A program made the position numbers and the translations under genes. The notes below the pieces were generated by a model. It saw only the letters and a list, made by a program, of their open reading frames with translations. It searched no databases and was not told where the DNA came from. 29,233 nt of DNA from Sulfuriflexus sp032250955 (GTDB taxonomy: Bacteria > Pseudomonadota > Gammaproteobacteria > AKS1): positions 1 to 29,233 of the forward strand of contig NZ_JAVVES010000031.1 in assembly GCF_032250955.1 (NCBI RefSeq), given 5' to 3'. Shown piece by piece: positions 8,471-16,844 of the stretch; within the stretch, counting starts at the first letter, position 1, and each line of letters begins with the position of its first letter.

Positions 8471-9517
8471 TTATTCCAGATCAAAGATATCGATGCTGTG
8501 TTCATCGATCATTTCGAGAACGCGGCCACCGCCACGGGCAACACAGGTCAAGGGATCCTCGGCGACGATAACGGGCAGACCGGTTTCTTCCGAGAGCAGC
8601 TTGTCAAGGTCACGCAAGAGCGCGCCACCACCGGTCAATACCATGCCGCGTTCAGCAACATCGGAGCCCAGTTCAGGCGGGGTCTGTTCGAGCGCGGTTT
8701 TAACCGCACTGACAATGCCTGAAAGAGGTTCCTGCAGTGCTTCGAGGATCTCGTTACTGTTCAGGGTGAAGCTGCGCGGCACACCTTCGGCAAGATTACG
8801 GCCCTTGACTTCGAGCTCCTTGACCTCGTTGGCCGGGAACGCGGCACCGATACTCAGCTTGATCTTTTCGGCAGTTGATTCACCGATGAGACTGCCGTAG
8901 TTACGGCGCACATAACTGATGATGGCTTCATCGAAACGATCCCCGCCGATGCGTACGGATGCCGAGTAAACAATACCGTTCAGGGAGATAACGGCCACTT
9001 CGGTGGTACCGCCACCGATATCAAGCACCATGGAACCTTGTGCCTCGCCCACCGGCATGCCGGCACCGATTGCCGCCGCCATGGGCTCATCGATAAGGTA
9101 GACTTCACGGGCACCGGCACCGAGTGCGGATTCGCGAATGGCGCGACGCTCAACCTGGGTGGAGCCACATGGCACGCAAACGACCACGCGCGGACTCGGG
9201 CGGAAGAATTTTGTTTCATGAACCTTGTGTATGAAAGACTGCAACATTTTTTCAGTGACGTTGAAGTCGGCAATCACGCCGTCCTTGAGTGGACGAATGG
9301 CGGTGATGTTACCCGGGGTTCGCCCGAGCATCATTTTCGCTTCGGCACCAACGGCGGCGATACTTTTTGAGCCACTGCTGCCACGGTCCTGGCGAATGGC
9401 AACTACCGATGGTTCATTAAGAACAATGCCCTGGCCGCGCGCATAGATGAGGGTGTTGGCAGTACCCAGGTCAATAGAAAGGTCGGTAGAGAAAAGACCG
9501 CGTAAAGAGTTTAACAT
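8471..9517 (-). CDS. mreB: Rod shape-determining actin homologue MreB
   Basis: The 348-residue bacterial actin has an intact ATPase core. Seen: the phosphate-1 loop DLGTANTLIY near residue 17, the phosphate-2 segment LDIGGGTTEVAVISL, and the adenosine region LTGGGALLRDLD. Cytoplasmic MreB filaments orient the elongation synthases encoded downstream. The ATG at 9517 gives the standard length and N-terminus (MLNSLRGLFSTDLSIDLG). It is the first gene of the minus-strand operon, divergent from gatC. Confidence 0.97.
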   Translation of the reverse strand: MLNSLRGLFSTDLSIDLGTANTLIYARGQGIVLNEPSVVAIRQDRGSSGSKSIAAVGAEAKMMLGRTPGNITAIRPLKDGVIADFNVTEKMLQSFIHKVHETKFFRPSPRVVVCVPCGSTQVERRAIRESALGAGAREVYLIDEPMAAAIGAGMPVGEAQGSMVLDIGGGTTEVAVISLNGIVYSASVRIGGDRFDEAIISYVRRNYGSLIGESTAEKIKLSIGAAFPANEVKELEVKGRNLAEGVPRSFTLNSNEILEALQEPLSGIVSAVKTALEQTPPELGSDVAERGMVLTGGGALLRDLDKLLSEETGLPVIVAEDPLTCVARGGGRVLEMIDEHSIDIFDLE

Positions 9518-9565
9518 GCTGTTATTTGTCCCGTTTGTACTGGCATACTGCTGAATTATTGCGCT

Positions 9566-9594
9566 ACTCTATCAACGCGCAGGGTTTTGGGCAA
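9566..9594 (-). promoter_or_regulatory. Candidate sigma-70 promoter for mreB operon
   Basis: On the minus strand TTGCCC (9594-9589) is followed after 17 bp by TAGAGT (9571-9566). A TGA precedes the -10, giving an extended -10. Transcription would begin near 9559, leaving a leader of about 42 nt before mreB. This is sequence matching only. Confidence 0.4.
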
Positions 9595-9614
9595 GACAGT
9601 AATTGTGATAAGTT
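9585..9614 (+). promoter_or_regulatory. Candidate promoter for gatCAB, overlapping the mreB promoter
   Basis: TTTTGG or TTGGGC (9585-9592) lies about 16 bp upstream of GATAAG / TAAGTT (9607-9614). TGT precedes GATAAG, like an extended -10. It overlaps the opposing mreB promoter, so the two operons may compete for polymerase. The match is moderate. Confidence 0.3.
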
Positions 9615-9673
9615 TCGCATCCTGAGCCAGCCATAAATTAAATTCCCGTATGGGTCGAGAGAGCAAAGTTGAT

Positions 9674-9961
9674 ATGTCCCTGAGTCGCGATGATGTCGAA
9701 AAGATAGCCCACCTGGCCATGCTGGCCATTAGTGAAGAGGATATTGCGGATTATGCGAGTGATTTGTCGAATATCCTCGACCTGGTCGGCCAGATGGAGG
9801 CTGTCGATACCGACTCGGTCACCCCTATGGCCCATCCCCTGAACATGCCCCAGCGCTTGCGCCCGGACGTCGTGACCGAGACGGACCAGCGTGACCGCTT
9901 CCAGCAGAACGCGCCGAGTGTTGAAAATGGCCTGTTTCTGGTTCCCAGGGTTGTCGAGTAG
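9674..9961 (+). CDS. gatC: Asp-tRNA(Asn)/Glu-tRNA(Gln) amidotransferase subunit C
   Basis: GatC is the small stabilising subunit of the GatCAB amidotransferase, which converts misacylated Glu-tRNA(Gln) or Asp-tRNA(Asn) to the correct amide. The 95-residue product shows the family pattern: LSRDDVEKIAHLAMLAISEE, then SNILDLVGQME, and the C-terminal RPD, ENGLFLVPRVVE ending. An ATG at 9650 is in frame, but the ATG at 9674 gives the normal family start and length, with GAGAGAG about 10 nt upstream. It is followed 63 bp later by gatA. Confidence 0.92.
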   Translation: MSLSRDDVEKIAHLAMLAISEEDIADYASDLSNILDLVGQMEAVDTDSVTPMAHPLNMPQRLRPDVVTETDQRDRFQQNAPSVENGLFLVPRVVE

Positions 9962-10024
9962 GTCAGGCAAGATCAACGCCCACCCATACCTTTTATAGAG
10001 CCCCAATCAACTAATTGAAACCGC

Positions 10025-11479
10025 ATGCATACCAAGACCATTAGTGAATTAGCCGCCGCCTTGCGCGCCGGGGAGTTTTCCAGCGAGGAGTTGACCCGCG
10101 CCTATCTCGAGCGTATTCAGTTACTTGACCCGAAAATAAACAGTTACATCACTGTCGCCGAGGAGCAGGCGCTGGCGATGGCCCGCGCTGCCGATGCCCG
10201 TTTTGCCACTGGCGAGGTGATGCCCCTGACTGGCATCCCGATTGCGCAAAAGGACATTTTCTGTACGGAGGGAGTGAAGACGACCTGTGGCTCACGCATG
10301 CTGGATAACTTCGTTGCGCCCTATAATGCGACCACTGTCGAGCGTTTCAATGCCGATGGTGCCGTTCTGCTCGGCAAGACCAATATGGATGAATTCGCCA
10401 TGGGCTCGTCGAACGAGACCAGTTTTTATGGCCCGGTGCATAACCCCTGGAATACCGATACCGTGCCCGGCGGCTCCTCCGGCGGCGCGGCGGCCTGTAT
10501 CGCCGCGCGCCTGGCCCCGGCGGCGACGGGCACGGATACCGGCGGGTCGATACGCCAGCCGGCGGCGCTGTGTGGCATTACCGGCCTGAAGCCCACCTAT
10601 GGCCGCGTCTCCCGCTACGGCATGATCGCCTTTGCCTCGAGCCTCGATCAGGCCGGGCCGATGACGCGTACCGCGGAGGATGCGGCGATTATGCTCAATA
10701 CCATGGCGGGTTTTGATACGCGCGATTCGACCAGTGTCGAGCGTGACGTGCCGGATTACAGCGCCAGCCTGAATGATTCCATCGAGGGCCTGAAGATTGG
10801 CCTGCCCAAAGAGTATTTCGGCGAGGGTCTGGATGCCGAGGTGGGCAGGCAGGTCGAGGCCGCCATCAAGGAATTCGAGGGCCTCGGTGCCACGGTACAG
10901 GCGATCAGCCTGCCAAACACCCACCTGGCGGTACCGACCTACTATGTGGTGGCCCCGGCGGAGTGTTCCTCGAACCTGTCACGCTTTGATGGCGCGCGTT
11001 TTGGCTACCGCTGCGACAAGCCGGTTGACCTGGAAGACATGTACAAGCGTTCACGGGGCGAAGGCTTCGGGGCCGAGGTCAAGCGCCGCATCATGATCGG
11101 CACCTATGCGCTGTCTGCCGGTTATTATGACGCCTATTATCTGAAGGCGCAGCGCATCCGCCAACTGATCAGTGATGATTTCAGGCAGGCCTTTGACAAG
11201 GTCGATGTGATTATGGGTCCGACCTCGCCGGATGTGGCCTTTGGTATCGGCGAAAAGGCCGATGACCCCATTACCATGTACCTGTCGGACATCTACACCA
11301 TCGCCTGTAACCTGGCCGGTCTGCCGGGCATGTCGATACCCGCCGGTTTCGCCAGGGACCTGCCCGTCGGGCTGCAAATGATCGGTAATTATTTCGATGA
11401 GGCGCGGCTCCTGAATGTGGCGCATCGCTTCCAGCAGGCAACCGACTGGCATAGCCGCGCGCCGGAAGCATTTAAATAA
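10025..11479 (+). CDS. gatA: Asp-tRNA(Asn)/Glu-tRNA(Gln) amidotransferase subunit A
   Basis: GatA is the glutaminase subunit of GatCAB and an amidase-signature enzyme that frees ammonia from glutamine. The Ser-cisSer-Lys triad regions are visible: IAQKDIFC (Lys), GGSSGGAAA (cis-Ser) and GTDTGGSIRQPA (nucleophilic Ser). The 484-residue length is normal. It lies downstream of gatC and 251 bp upstream of gatB, with the spacer filled by a structured repeat. If glutaminyl-tRNA synthetase is present elsewhere, the complex would serve Asn-tRNA synthesis only. That cannot be decided from this window. Confidence 0.96.
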   Translation: MHTKTISELAAALRAGEFSSEELTRAYLERIQLLDPKINSYITVAEEQALAMARAADARFATGEVMPLTGIPIAQKDIFCTEGVKTTCGSRMLDNFVAPYNATTVERFNADGAVLLGKTNMDEFAMGSSNETSFYGPVHNPWNTDTVPGGSSGGAAACIAARLAPAATGTDTGGSIRQPAALCGITGLKPTYGRVSRYGMIAFASSLDQAGPMTRTAEDAAIMLNTMAGFDTRDSTSVERDVPDYSASLNDSIEGLKIGLPKEYFGEGLDAEVGRQVEAAIKEFEGLGATVQAISLPNTHLAVPTYYVVAPAECSSNLSRFDGARFGYRCDKPVDLEDMYKRSRGEGFGAEVKRRIMIGTYALSAGYYDAYYLKAQRIRQLISDDFRQAFDKVDVIMGPTSPDVAFGIGEKADDPITMYLSDIYTIACNLAGLPGMSIPAGFARDLPVGLQMIGNYFDEARLLNVAHRFQQATDWHSRAPEAFK

Positions 11480-11508
11480 CAAGTTGTTATTGATGAAATT
11501 GAAAAGCC

Positions 11509-11667
11509 CAACGCAAAGACGCAGACCAAAGAACCACTTCGTGGTTCATTACGTTGTCTCACAGAACCTCTTCGAGGTTCATTGTGAGTACCCCACCTGT
11601 ACAGGTCGGGGCAACCCTGACTTTCTTCCGGAAAGTTCAGGGCAAGGCGCAGAGAACGCAAGGTATT
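11509..11667. repeat. Composite hairpin repeat between gatA and gatB
   Basis: This fills most of the 251-bp gatA-gatB gap. Outer edges are CGCAAAG-type words: AACGCAAAGACGCAG at 11509 and GGCGCAGAGAACGCAAGG to 11663. Inside are four successive hairpins. GAACCAC-TTC-GTGGTTC lies at 11531-11547. GAACCTC-TTC-GAGGTTC at 11564-11580 is enclosed by CTCACA (11558-11563) and TGTGAG (11583-11588). A self-complementary ACCTGTACAGGT lies between CCCC and GGGG (11591-11611). CCCTGA and TCAGGG (11615-11642) enclose CTTTC and GAAAG. There is no T tract, so it is not a typical terminator. The second hairpin recurs at 25608 and, on the opposite strand, at 24279. Confidence 0.75.
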
Positions 11668-11730
11668 TAGCAAATAACCCCTGCAGTTTTTGCATGTCCG
11701 ACGTCCTGGCGTTGCAAGAGGTATAAAGAA

Positions 11731-13167
11731 ATGGATTGGGAAGTTGTTATCGGGTTGGAAATTCATACCCAGCTGGCCACCAGGAGCAAGATCTTTTCCG
11801 GTGCCTCGACCGCCTATGGCGCCGCGCCGAATACCCAGGCCTGTGCCGTGGACCTCGGCCTGCCGGGGGTATTGCCGGTGCTGAATGAGGAGGCGGTGCG
11901 CATGGCGGTAAAGTTTGCGCTGGCCACCAATGCTGAAATCGGCCGCAAGAATGTCTTTGCGCGCAAGAATTATTTCTACCCGGACCTGCCGAAGGGCTAC
12001 CAGATCAGCCAGATGGATCTGCCCGTGGTGGGCAGGGGCGAGCTGGACATCCGCCTTGAGGACGGCACGGTGAAGACGATCGGTATCACCCGCGCCCACC
12101 TCGAGGAAGACGCGGGCAAGTCCCTGCATGAGGATTTTCACGGTATGACGGGTATCGACCTGAACCGTGCCGGTACGCCTTTGCTGGAGATTGTGTCCGA
12201 ACCGGACATGCGCTCGGCAAAAGAGGCCGTCGCCTATCTGAAGAAGATCCACTCGCTGGTGACCTACCTTGGTATCTGTGACGGCAATATGGCCGAGGGC
12301 TCCTTCCGTTGCGATGCCAATGTCTCGGTACGGCCGACGGGCCAGGCCGAATACGGCACGCGTACCGAGTTGAAGAACATCAATTCGTTCCGCTTCGTGG
12401 AGCGGGCGATCAATATCGAGGTCGAGCGCCAGATCGAACTCATCGAGGACGGCGGCAAGGTGGTGCAGGAAACCCGCCTCTATGATGCCGACAACAACGA
12501 GACCCGCTCGATGCGTTCCAAGGAAGAGGCAAATGATTACCGCTACTTCCCGGACCCGGACCTGTTGCCGGTGATCATTGCTGAAGAGACCATTGATGCC
12601 ATACGAGAAACCTTGCCGGAATTGCCAGTTGCCAAACAGCAACGTTTTGTCAGCGAGTATGGGTTATCCGACTACGATGCCGAAGCCCTGACGGCGAACC
12701 GTGAACTGGCGGATTTCTACGAGGCGGTAGTCAAGGCCGTTGGTGGTGAGGCAAAAACCTGTGCCAACTGGGTCATGGTTGACCTGGCCGGCGCCTTGAA
12801 CAAGGCTTCGCTGGAGCTGGCGGAAAGTCCGGTCAGTGCCGTGCAGCTTGGTGGCCTGGTCCGGCGGATAAGCGACAAGACCATCTCCGGCAAGATAGCC
12901 AAGCAGGTTTTCGAGGCGATGTGGGCCGGCGAAGGCGATGCCGACAGCATCATCGAGCGCAAGGGGTTGAAGCAGGTGACGGACAACGGCGCCATCGAAA
13001 AGGTCGTCGACGAGATCATCGCCAGTAACCCGCAGCAGGTGGAGCAGTACCGTGCCGGCAAGGACAAGGTCTTCGGCTTTTTCGTCGGCCAGGTCATGAA
13101 GGTCATGCAGGGCAAGGCAAATCCGGCGCAGGTTAATGAATTGCTGAAGAAAAAGCTCGGCGGCTAG
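11731..13167 (+). CDS. gatB: Asp-tRNA(Asn)/Glu-tRNA(Gln) amidotransferase subunit B
   Basis: GatB is the 478-residue kinase/transamidase subunit that phosphorylates the acyl-tRNA and delivers ammonia to it. Seen: the N-terminal VVIGLEIHTQL motif, KNYFYPDLPKGYQISQ, LEEDAGKS, and SEPDMRSAKEA. The C-terminal YqeY-like tail domain is intact (GKIAKQVFEAMW, QYRAGKDKVFGFFVGQVMK). The ATG at 11731 has AAGAGG about 9 nt upstream. Its TAG stop overlaps that of the convergent diguanylate cyclase within CTAG (13164-13167). Confidence 0.96.
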   Translation: MDWEVVIGLEIHTQLATRSKIFSGASTAYGAAPNTQACAVDLGLPGVLPVLNEEAVRMAVKFALATNAEIGRKNVFARKNYFYPDLPKGYQISQMDLPVVGRGELDIRLEDGTVKTIGITRAHLEEDAGKSLHEDFHGMTGIDLNRAGTPLLEIVSEPDMRSAKEAVAYLKKIHSLVTYLGICDGNMAEGSFRCDANVSVRPTGQAEYGTRTELKNINSFRFVERAINIEVERQIELIEDGGKVVQETRLYDADNNETRSMRSKEEANDYRYFPDPDLLPVIIAEETIDAIRETLPELPVAKQQRFVSEYGLSDYDAEALTANRELADFYEAVVKAVGGEAKTCANWVMVDLAGALNKASLELAESPVSAVQLGGLVRRISDKTISGKIAKQVFEAMWAGEGDADSIIERKGLKQVTDNGAIEKVVDEIIASNPQQVEQYRAGKDKVFGFFVGQVMKVMQGKANPAQVNELLKKKLGG

Positions 13168-14741
13168 TCGACGCTTTTGAGGCGGTCGGCCGGCTCTTCG
13201 TCGGCCAGCAGGACACTCTGGTTACGGCCGTTCTGCTTGGCTTCATAAAGTGCATTATCGGCCCGTTTGAGCAGCATATTGAGTGCGCCCCGGTGATCGT
13301 CTTCGGGATTGAGCGTAGCGATACCGCAGCTGATGGTCATATGGATACGCTCCCCTTCGTAATAAACAAAGACCTTTTCAATGGCGAGCCGGATCTTTTC
13401 CGCCAGCGCGAGCATACCTTGCCGCCCTTCACCAAGGGTGAGGATCAGGAATTCTTCTCCCCCCATTCTGAACAGGTAATCATTCTGCCGTGACTGATTA
13501 CGCATTGCGGCGGCGAATTCCATCAGGCACTGATCGCCGGCCAGATGGCCGTACTTGTCATTAATGCGCTTGAAGTGATCGAGGTCAATCATGATGACGG
13601 AGAGCGTGCTGTGATCGCGTTTCGCCTGCGCCTGTAGCTTGGGAAAGATATCCAGCAGGTAACGGCGGTTGTAGAGACTGGTCAAGGTATCGGTAATGGC
13701 CAATGCCTCGAGTTTGGCTTGTGTCTCATCAATGACACGTTGTTTGTCTCTCAGAGCTTGCAACATCTCGGTGAACTGGTTGAAGAGCATGTCCATTTCA
13801 TTACGCGGTGTGACTTTATATAGCCGGGGGAGTTCGCCATTCGATATCCTGGCCGTAATATCCAGCAGCTTTTTCATGGGACGGTTAAAGTCGCGTAGAA
13901 AAAGCAGGCCGAGCAGAAGGATGACAAACACGCCAAAGGCGACGGTAAACAGGGTAAGACGGCTGTACTCATCGATATTGTTTAATAACTCCAGCTCAGA
14001 GATCCCGAAGTAAAAGCCGATTTCGTGATCATTATTATGTGGCACGCTGATATTCTGCAGCATGTAAATATCTGCCCCTATCTGCAGGCGGTTATTTGCC
14101 GGGGTAGCCTGCATGCCCACTGCATCCGGCAGGGTACTGAGAATGATGTTGTTGCCCCGGGTCAGAAAAATACGACCATTGCTTTGTTTCTCCAGCAAGT
14201 GCAGCTTGGACAGGTTATAGATGCGTGAGATAACAATATGGCCGAGCAAGCGGTTCTGGTAATGGATCGGGGCCGAGGTCACCAACTCGATACCCCGGCT
14301 GGTCTGGATATATTGGGCGGCTGTACGTTCCGGCGGCCTGTCCTGTTGCAGCAAGTGCAATAATTCCGCTGGCCCCTCGCCACTCAGTACCTCGCCCTTG
14401 TGCGAGACGATCATACTGCTGTCAACGGGTAACCAGCTGAATTGCTCAGCGTGACGTTCGTTTAGCGGTGCGGTGTCGGTGCCGATTTCAACCACCACGT
14501 ACATGTATTCCTTGATGCGTAATTCCTTGCGCACGATTTCCGCATAGCGCTCCAGTTCCTTACGCTCCGTAACCAGGGCGGTATCGAGCAAACGGGATGT
14601 TCGCCCGAGGTGGTTGACAGCCTCATCAATCATGATGTCCCGCGAGTGCTGGAAGGAAAGCAGCAGGGTTATGCTGAGAAAGGCCACCAGCAGGAGGACG
14701 AACAGAACCAGCCGGGTGCGATATGTTGGCAGCAGGCGCAT
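13164..14741 (-). CDS. Membrane diguanylate cyclase with periplasmic sensor domain
   Basis: The 525-residue product makes c-di-GMP from two GTP. Order: membrane helix 1 (about 10-29), a large periplasmic region of about 240 residues resembling a double Cache-type sensor, and membrane helix 2 (about 283-303). A HAMP-like linker and a coiled segment follow, then a C-terminal GGDEF domain. The catalytic signature is GGEEF (427-431), an active variant. The product-inhibition I-site RQND (418-421) is present five residues before it. The preceding binding-protein gene ends only 5 bp upstream and no Shine-Dalgarno is obvious, suggesting translational coupling. It probably reads the state of that binding protein. 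The sensor class is inferred from topology, not from a profile match. Confidence 0.88.
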   Translation of the reverse strand: MRLLPTYRTRLVLFVLLLVAFLSITLLLSFQHSRDIMIDEAVNHLGRTSRLLDTALVTERKELERYAEIVRKELRIKEYMYVVVEIGTDTAPLNERHAEQFSWLPVDSSMIVSHKGEVLSGEGPAELLHLLQQDRPPERTAAQYIQTSRGIELVTSAPIHYQNRLLGHIVISRIYNLSKLHLLEKQSNGRIFLTRGNNIILSTLPDAVGMQATPANNRLQIGADIYMLQNISVPHNNDHEIGFYFGISELELLNNIDEYSRLTLFTVAFGVFVILLLGLLFLRDFNRPMKKLLDITARISNGELPRLYKVTPRNEMDMLFNQFTEMLQALRDKQRVIDETQAKLEALAITDTLTSLYNRRYLLDIFPKLQAQAKRDHSTLSVIMIDLDHFKRINDKYGHLAGDQCLMEFAAAMRNQSRQNDYLFRMGGEEFLILTLGEGRQGMLALAEKIRLAIEKVFVYYEGERIHMTISCGIATLNPEDDHRGALNMLLKRADNALYEAKQNGRNQSVLLADEEPADRLKSVD

Positions 14742-14746
14742 GCGGA

Positions 14747-15628
14747 TTACTGGCTAAGTCCCTTCGCCAGTGGTAGCAATTGATACTCTTCGGCAACCGG
14801 ATGGCCAGCCAGTAATTCCTGGGCATAGGTCATCAGGCTGAGCAGTTCCGGTGAGGCATTCTTGCTGGTGACAGCCGAGAGCTGCCGGTAGAACGGGTAC
14901 AGGCCTTTTTCCAGGTTTGCTGCCGTAGGTGCATGGTTGTCGATGCTCAATGCCTTAACCCTGGAGGCAGGTGAAAATGTCCAGGCTGAACCGGTATGGC
15001 CAATGGCCCCCGGAAAGTCGGTTACCCGGTCGACCATATCCGCGGCGCTTTTTACGTTTACACGTTGTTGCCGGAAGGCCTTGGCTTCGGGGAGAATGGT
15101 TTTCCAGTGGCCGGGGCGCTGCTTACAATGTAGACGCGTAACCACGACGATATTCTGATCCGGACCACCGAGTTCCCGCCAGTTATGGACCCGGCCACTG
15201 AATATATCGCGTGCCTGCTGAGCACTGAGATTGCTGATCGGATTGTTCTTATGGGTGAGAATGAGGATCGGTTCAAGCGCGAGCGGAAAAACACGCAATT
15301 GCTCTTTTTCTATTTCCTTGTCGCTTAACGGACAGCAAACAAAGCCAAAGCTCTCATTCCGGCTTTGATCCTGGCGGGCGGATTTGATGCCGGCATTGCA
15401 GCCCGCGCCGAGCATGGATTCCTCGCCAAACAGCTTGAGCGGCCGACCGGCATGCTCTTCGAGAGCCGGTTTCAGGGCATCAAAGAGCACCCAGGAGAAA
15501 TGCGCACCAGCACCGGTGATGACAGTATTATCGAGTTCCTGACTATTTGCGTGAAAGGAAAGCAGTAACAAGCCACAGAAAAGACCTGCCAGGCGTACCT
15601 GGGCACAATTTTGGCTACAAAAAAACAT
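14747..15628 (-). CDS. Periplasmic substrate-binding protein, PstS-like
   Basis: The 293-residue product has an N-terminal signal peptide (hydrophobic GLFCGLLLLSFHANS) and the fold signature of PstS-type binding proteins: ITGAGAHFSW at the mature N-terminus and SAQQARDIFSGRVHNWRELGG in the middle. No ABC permease or ATPase lies beside it. The only partner is the diguanylate cyclase 5 bp downstream, so signalling is more likely than transport. It has several cysteines (AGCNAG, VCCP, LHCKQR), which is unusual for phosphate binders. The ligand is unknown. The start has GAGGTGGG about 9 nt upstream. Confidence 0.8.
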   Translation of the reverse strand: MFFCSQNCAQVRLAGLFCGLLLLSFHANSQELDNTVITGAGAHFSWVLFDALKPALEEHAGRPLKLFGEESMLGAGCNAGIKSARQDQSRNESFGFVCCPLSDKEIEKEQLRVFPLALEPILILTHKNNPISNLSAQQARDIFSGRVHNWRELGGPDQNIVVVTRLHCKQRPGHWKTILPEAKAFRQQRVNVKSAADMVDRVTDFPGAIGHTGSAWTFSPASRVKALSIDNHAPTAANLEKGLYPFYRQLSAVTSKNASPELLSLMTYAQELLAGHPVAEEYQLLPLAKGLSQ

Positions 15629-15798
15629 TAATTAGTCCCACCTCACATAAATGCCCGACAGAAATACCGTGAAGTTAATATCCAGTTGCTTGAATACATT
15701 AAGGTTCCCCGCAATACCCGGCGATGGTCGCACAGGGGGTTGTTCCATTTAAGTATAGTGAAGTATCCGGGTTTTTCGAGGAAAAGGCGGAAGGTAGT

Positions 15799-16545
15799 TC
15801 AGATTTGCTTGCAGGCGGGGCAATCCGGGTCTTTGGACAGATTCATGGTGCGCCACTCCATGCGCATGGCGTCAAAGACCTGGAGTTTGCCGGCGAGGGT
15901 CTCGCCGAGATCAAGAAGCACCTTGATCGCCTCGAGGGCCTGCAGGCTGCCGAGGACGCCGACGAGCGGCGCGAGCACACCATTTTCCGCGCAACCGGTA
16001 TTCTCCTCGCCCGTGTCCTGATACAGGCACTGATAGCAGGGCGCCGCAGGATCATCACAGCGGAACACACCCAGCTGGCCTTCCATGCGTATTGCCGCGG
16101 CAGAAACCAGTGGCTTGCGCGCGGCCAGGCAGGCGCGATTGACCATGAAACGGGTGGCAAAGTTGTCACTGCCATCGAGGACCACGTCGACGGCGGTGAT
16201 TTGTGCCCGCAATTCATCGGCGTTGAGGCGGGCATTGATAGTATGGATCTCGACTAACGGGTTGATGGCCTGCAGTCGTGAGCGGGCCGAGTCGGTCTTG
16301 GCGCGGCCGATATCCGCGGTAGTGTGCAGGATCTGGCGTTGCAGGTTGGAGAGGTCGACTTCATCAAAGTCGATCAGGGTGAGTGTGCCGACGCCGGCCG
16401 CCGCGAGGTACATGGCCAGTGGCGAACCGAGTCCACCGAGACCGAGGATCAGGGCATGTGAATCGGCAAGCCGTTGCTGTCCCTCGATACCGATCTGCGG
16501 CAGCATGATCTGGCGGCTATAGCGCAGGAGTTCATCATCATTCAT
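15799..16545 (-). CDS. moeB: MoeB/ThiF-family adenylyltransferase
   Basis: The enzyme is E1-like and adenylates the C-terminal glycine of a small sulfur-carrier protein (MoaD, or ThiS in ThiF relatives). Seen: the ATP-binding GLGGLGSP motif, DFDEVDLSNLQRQ, DGSDNFATRF, and zinc-binding CYQC and CPAC pairs. A cysteine lies in the TGCAENG loop. It lacks a rhodanese domain, so it is the short MoeB type. Its place downstream of hemA-prfA-prmC is a known gammaproteobacterial arrangement and favours MoeB. The frame is open to 16581, but the ATG at 16545 (MNDDELLRYSRQ) matches the family start and gives 248 residues. Confidence 0.88.
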   Translation of the reverse strand: MNDDELLRYSRQIMLPQIGIEGQQRLADSHALILGLGGLGSPLAMYLAAAGVGTLTLIDFDEVDLSNLQRQILHTTADIGRAKTDSARSRLQAINPLVEIHTINARLNADELRAQITAVDVVLDGSDNFATRFMVNRACLAARKPLVSAAAIRMEGQLGVFRCDDPAAPCYQCLYQDTGEENTGCAENGVLAPLVGVLGSLQALEAIKVLLDLGETLAGKLQVFDAMRMEWRTMNLSKDPDCPACKQI

Positions 16546-16557
16546 AACATTCTTTAC

Positions 16558-16783
16558 CGCAAAGTACGCGAAGTCACGCAAAGGAAAGACTAAAGTACCG
16601 CGTCATACTGGCGAAGGCCAGTCCCCACACGACTCCGAGTTTGAGGTATCTGTATGAGAAATCGATAATTCCGGGTAAGTAACGCAAAGCTCGCAAAGCC
16701 GCAAAGGGCGCGGAGATAAGATTAAGGGCTTCATTATAGAAATCCCTTTGCGCTCTTTGCGGCTTTGCGTCCTCTGCGTTCCC
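16558..16783. repeat. CGCAAAG-type inverted repeat upstream of moeB
   Basis: The 299-bp space between moeB and the upstream hypothetical gene holds no credible gene. A short CGCAAAG cluster (16558-16587) is followed by two longer arms in opposite orientation, 16681-16717 and 16741-16783. The arms share AACGCA, CGCAAAGCCGCAAAG and GCGC blocks with a few mismatches and enclose about 23 bp. Similar words bracket the gatA-gatB repeat. A single transcript would fold into a long hairpin just ahead of moeB. Confidence 0.7.
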
Positions 16784-16844
16784 AACCAGGAACATAAAAG
16801 CTTCAGCCTTGATAAACGCTTGCCATCCATTAGGGCGTACAGGC

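Noticed and set aside
11389..12642. Long (417-codon) minus-strand ORF opposite gatA/gatB
   Set aside because: It is antisense to clearly coding gatB and crosses the hairpin repeat. Its composition is what a GC-rich shadow frame gives.
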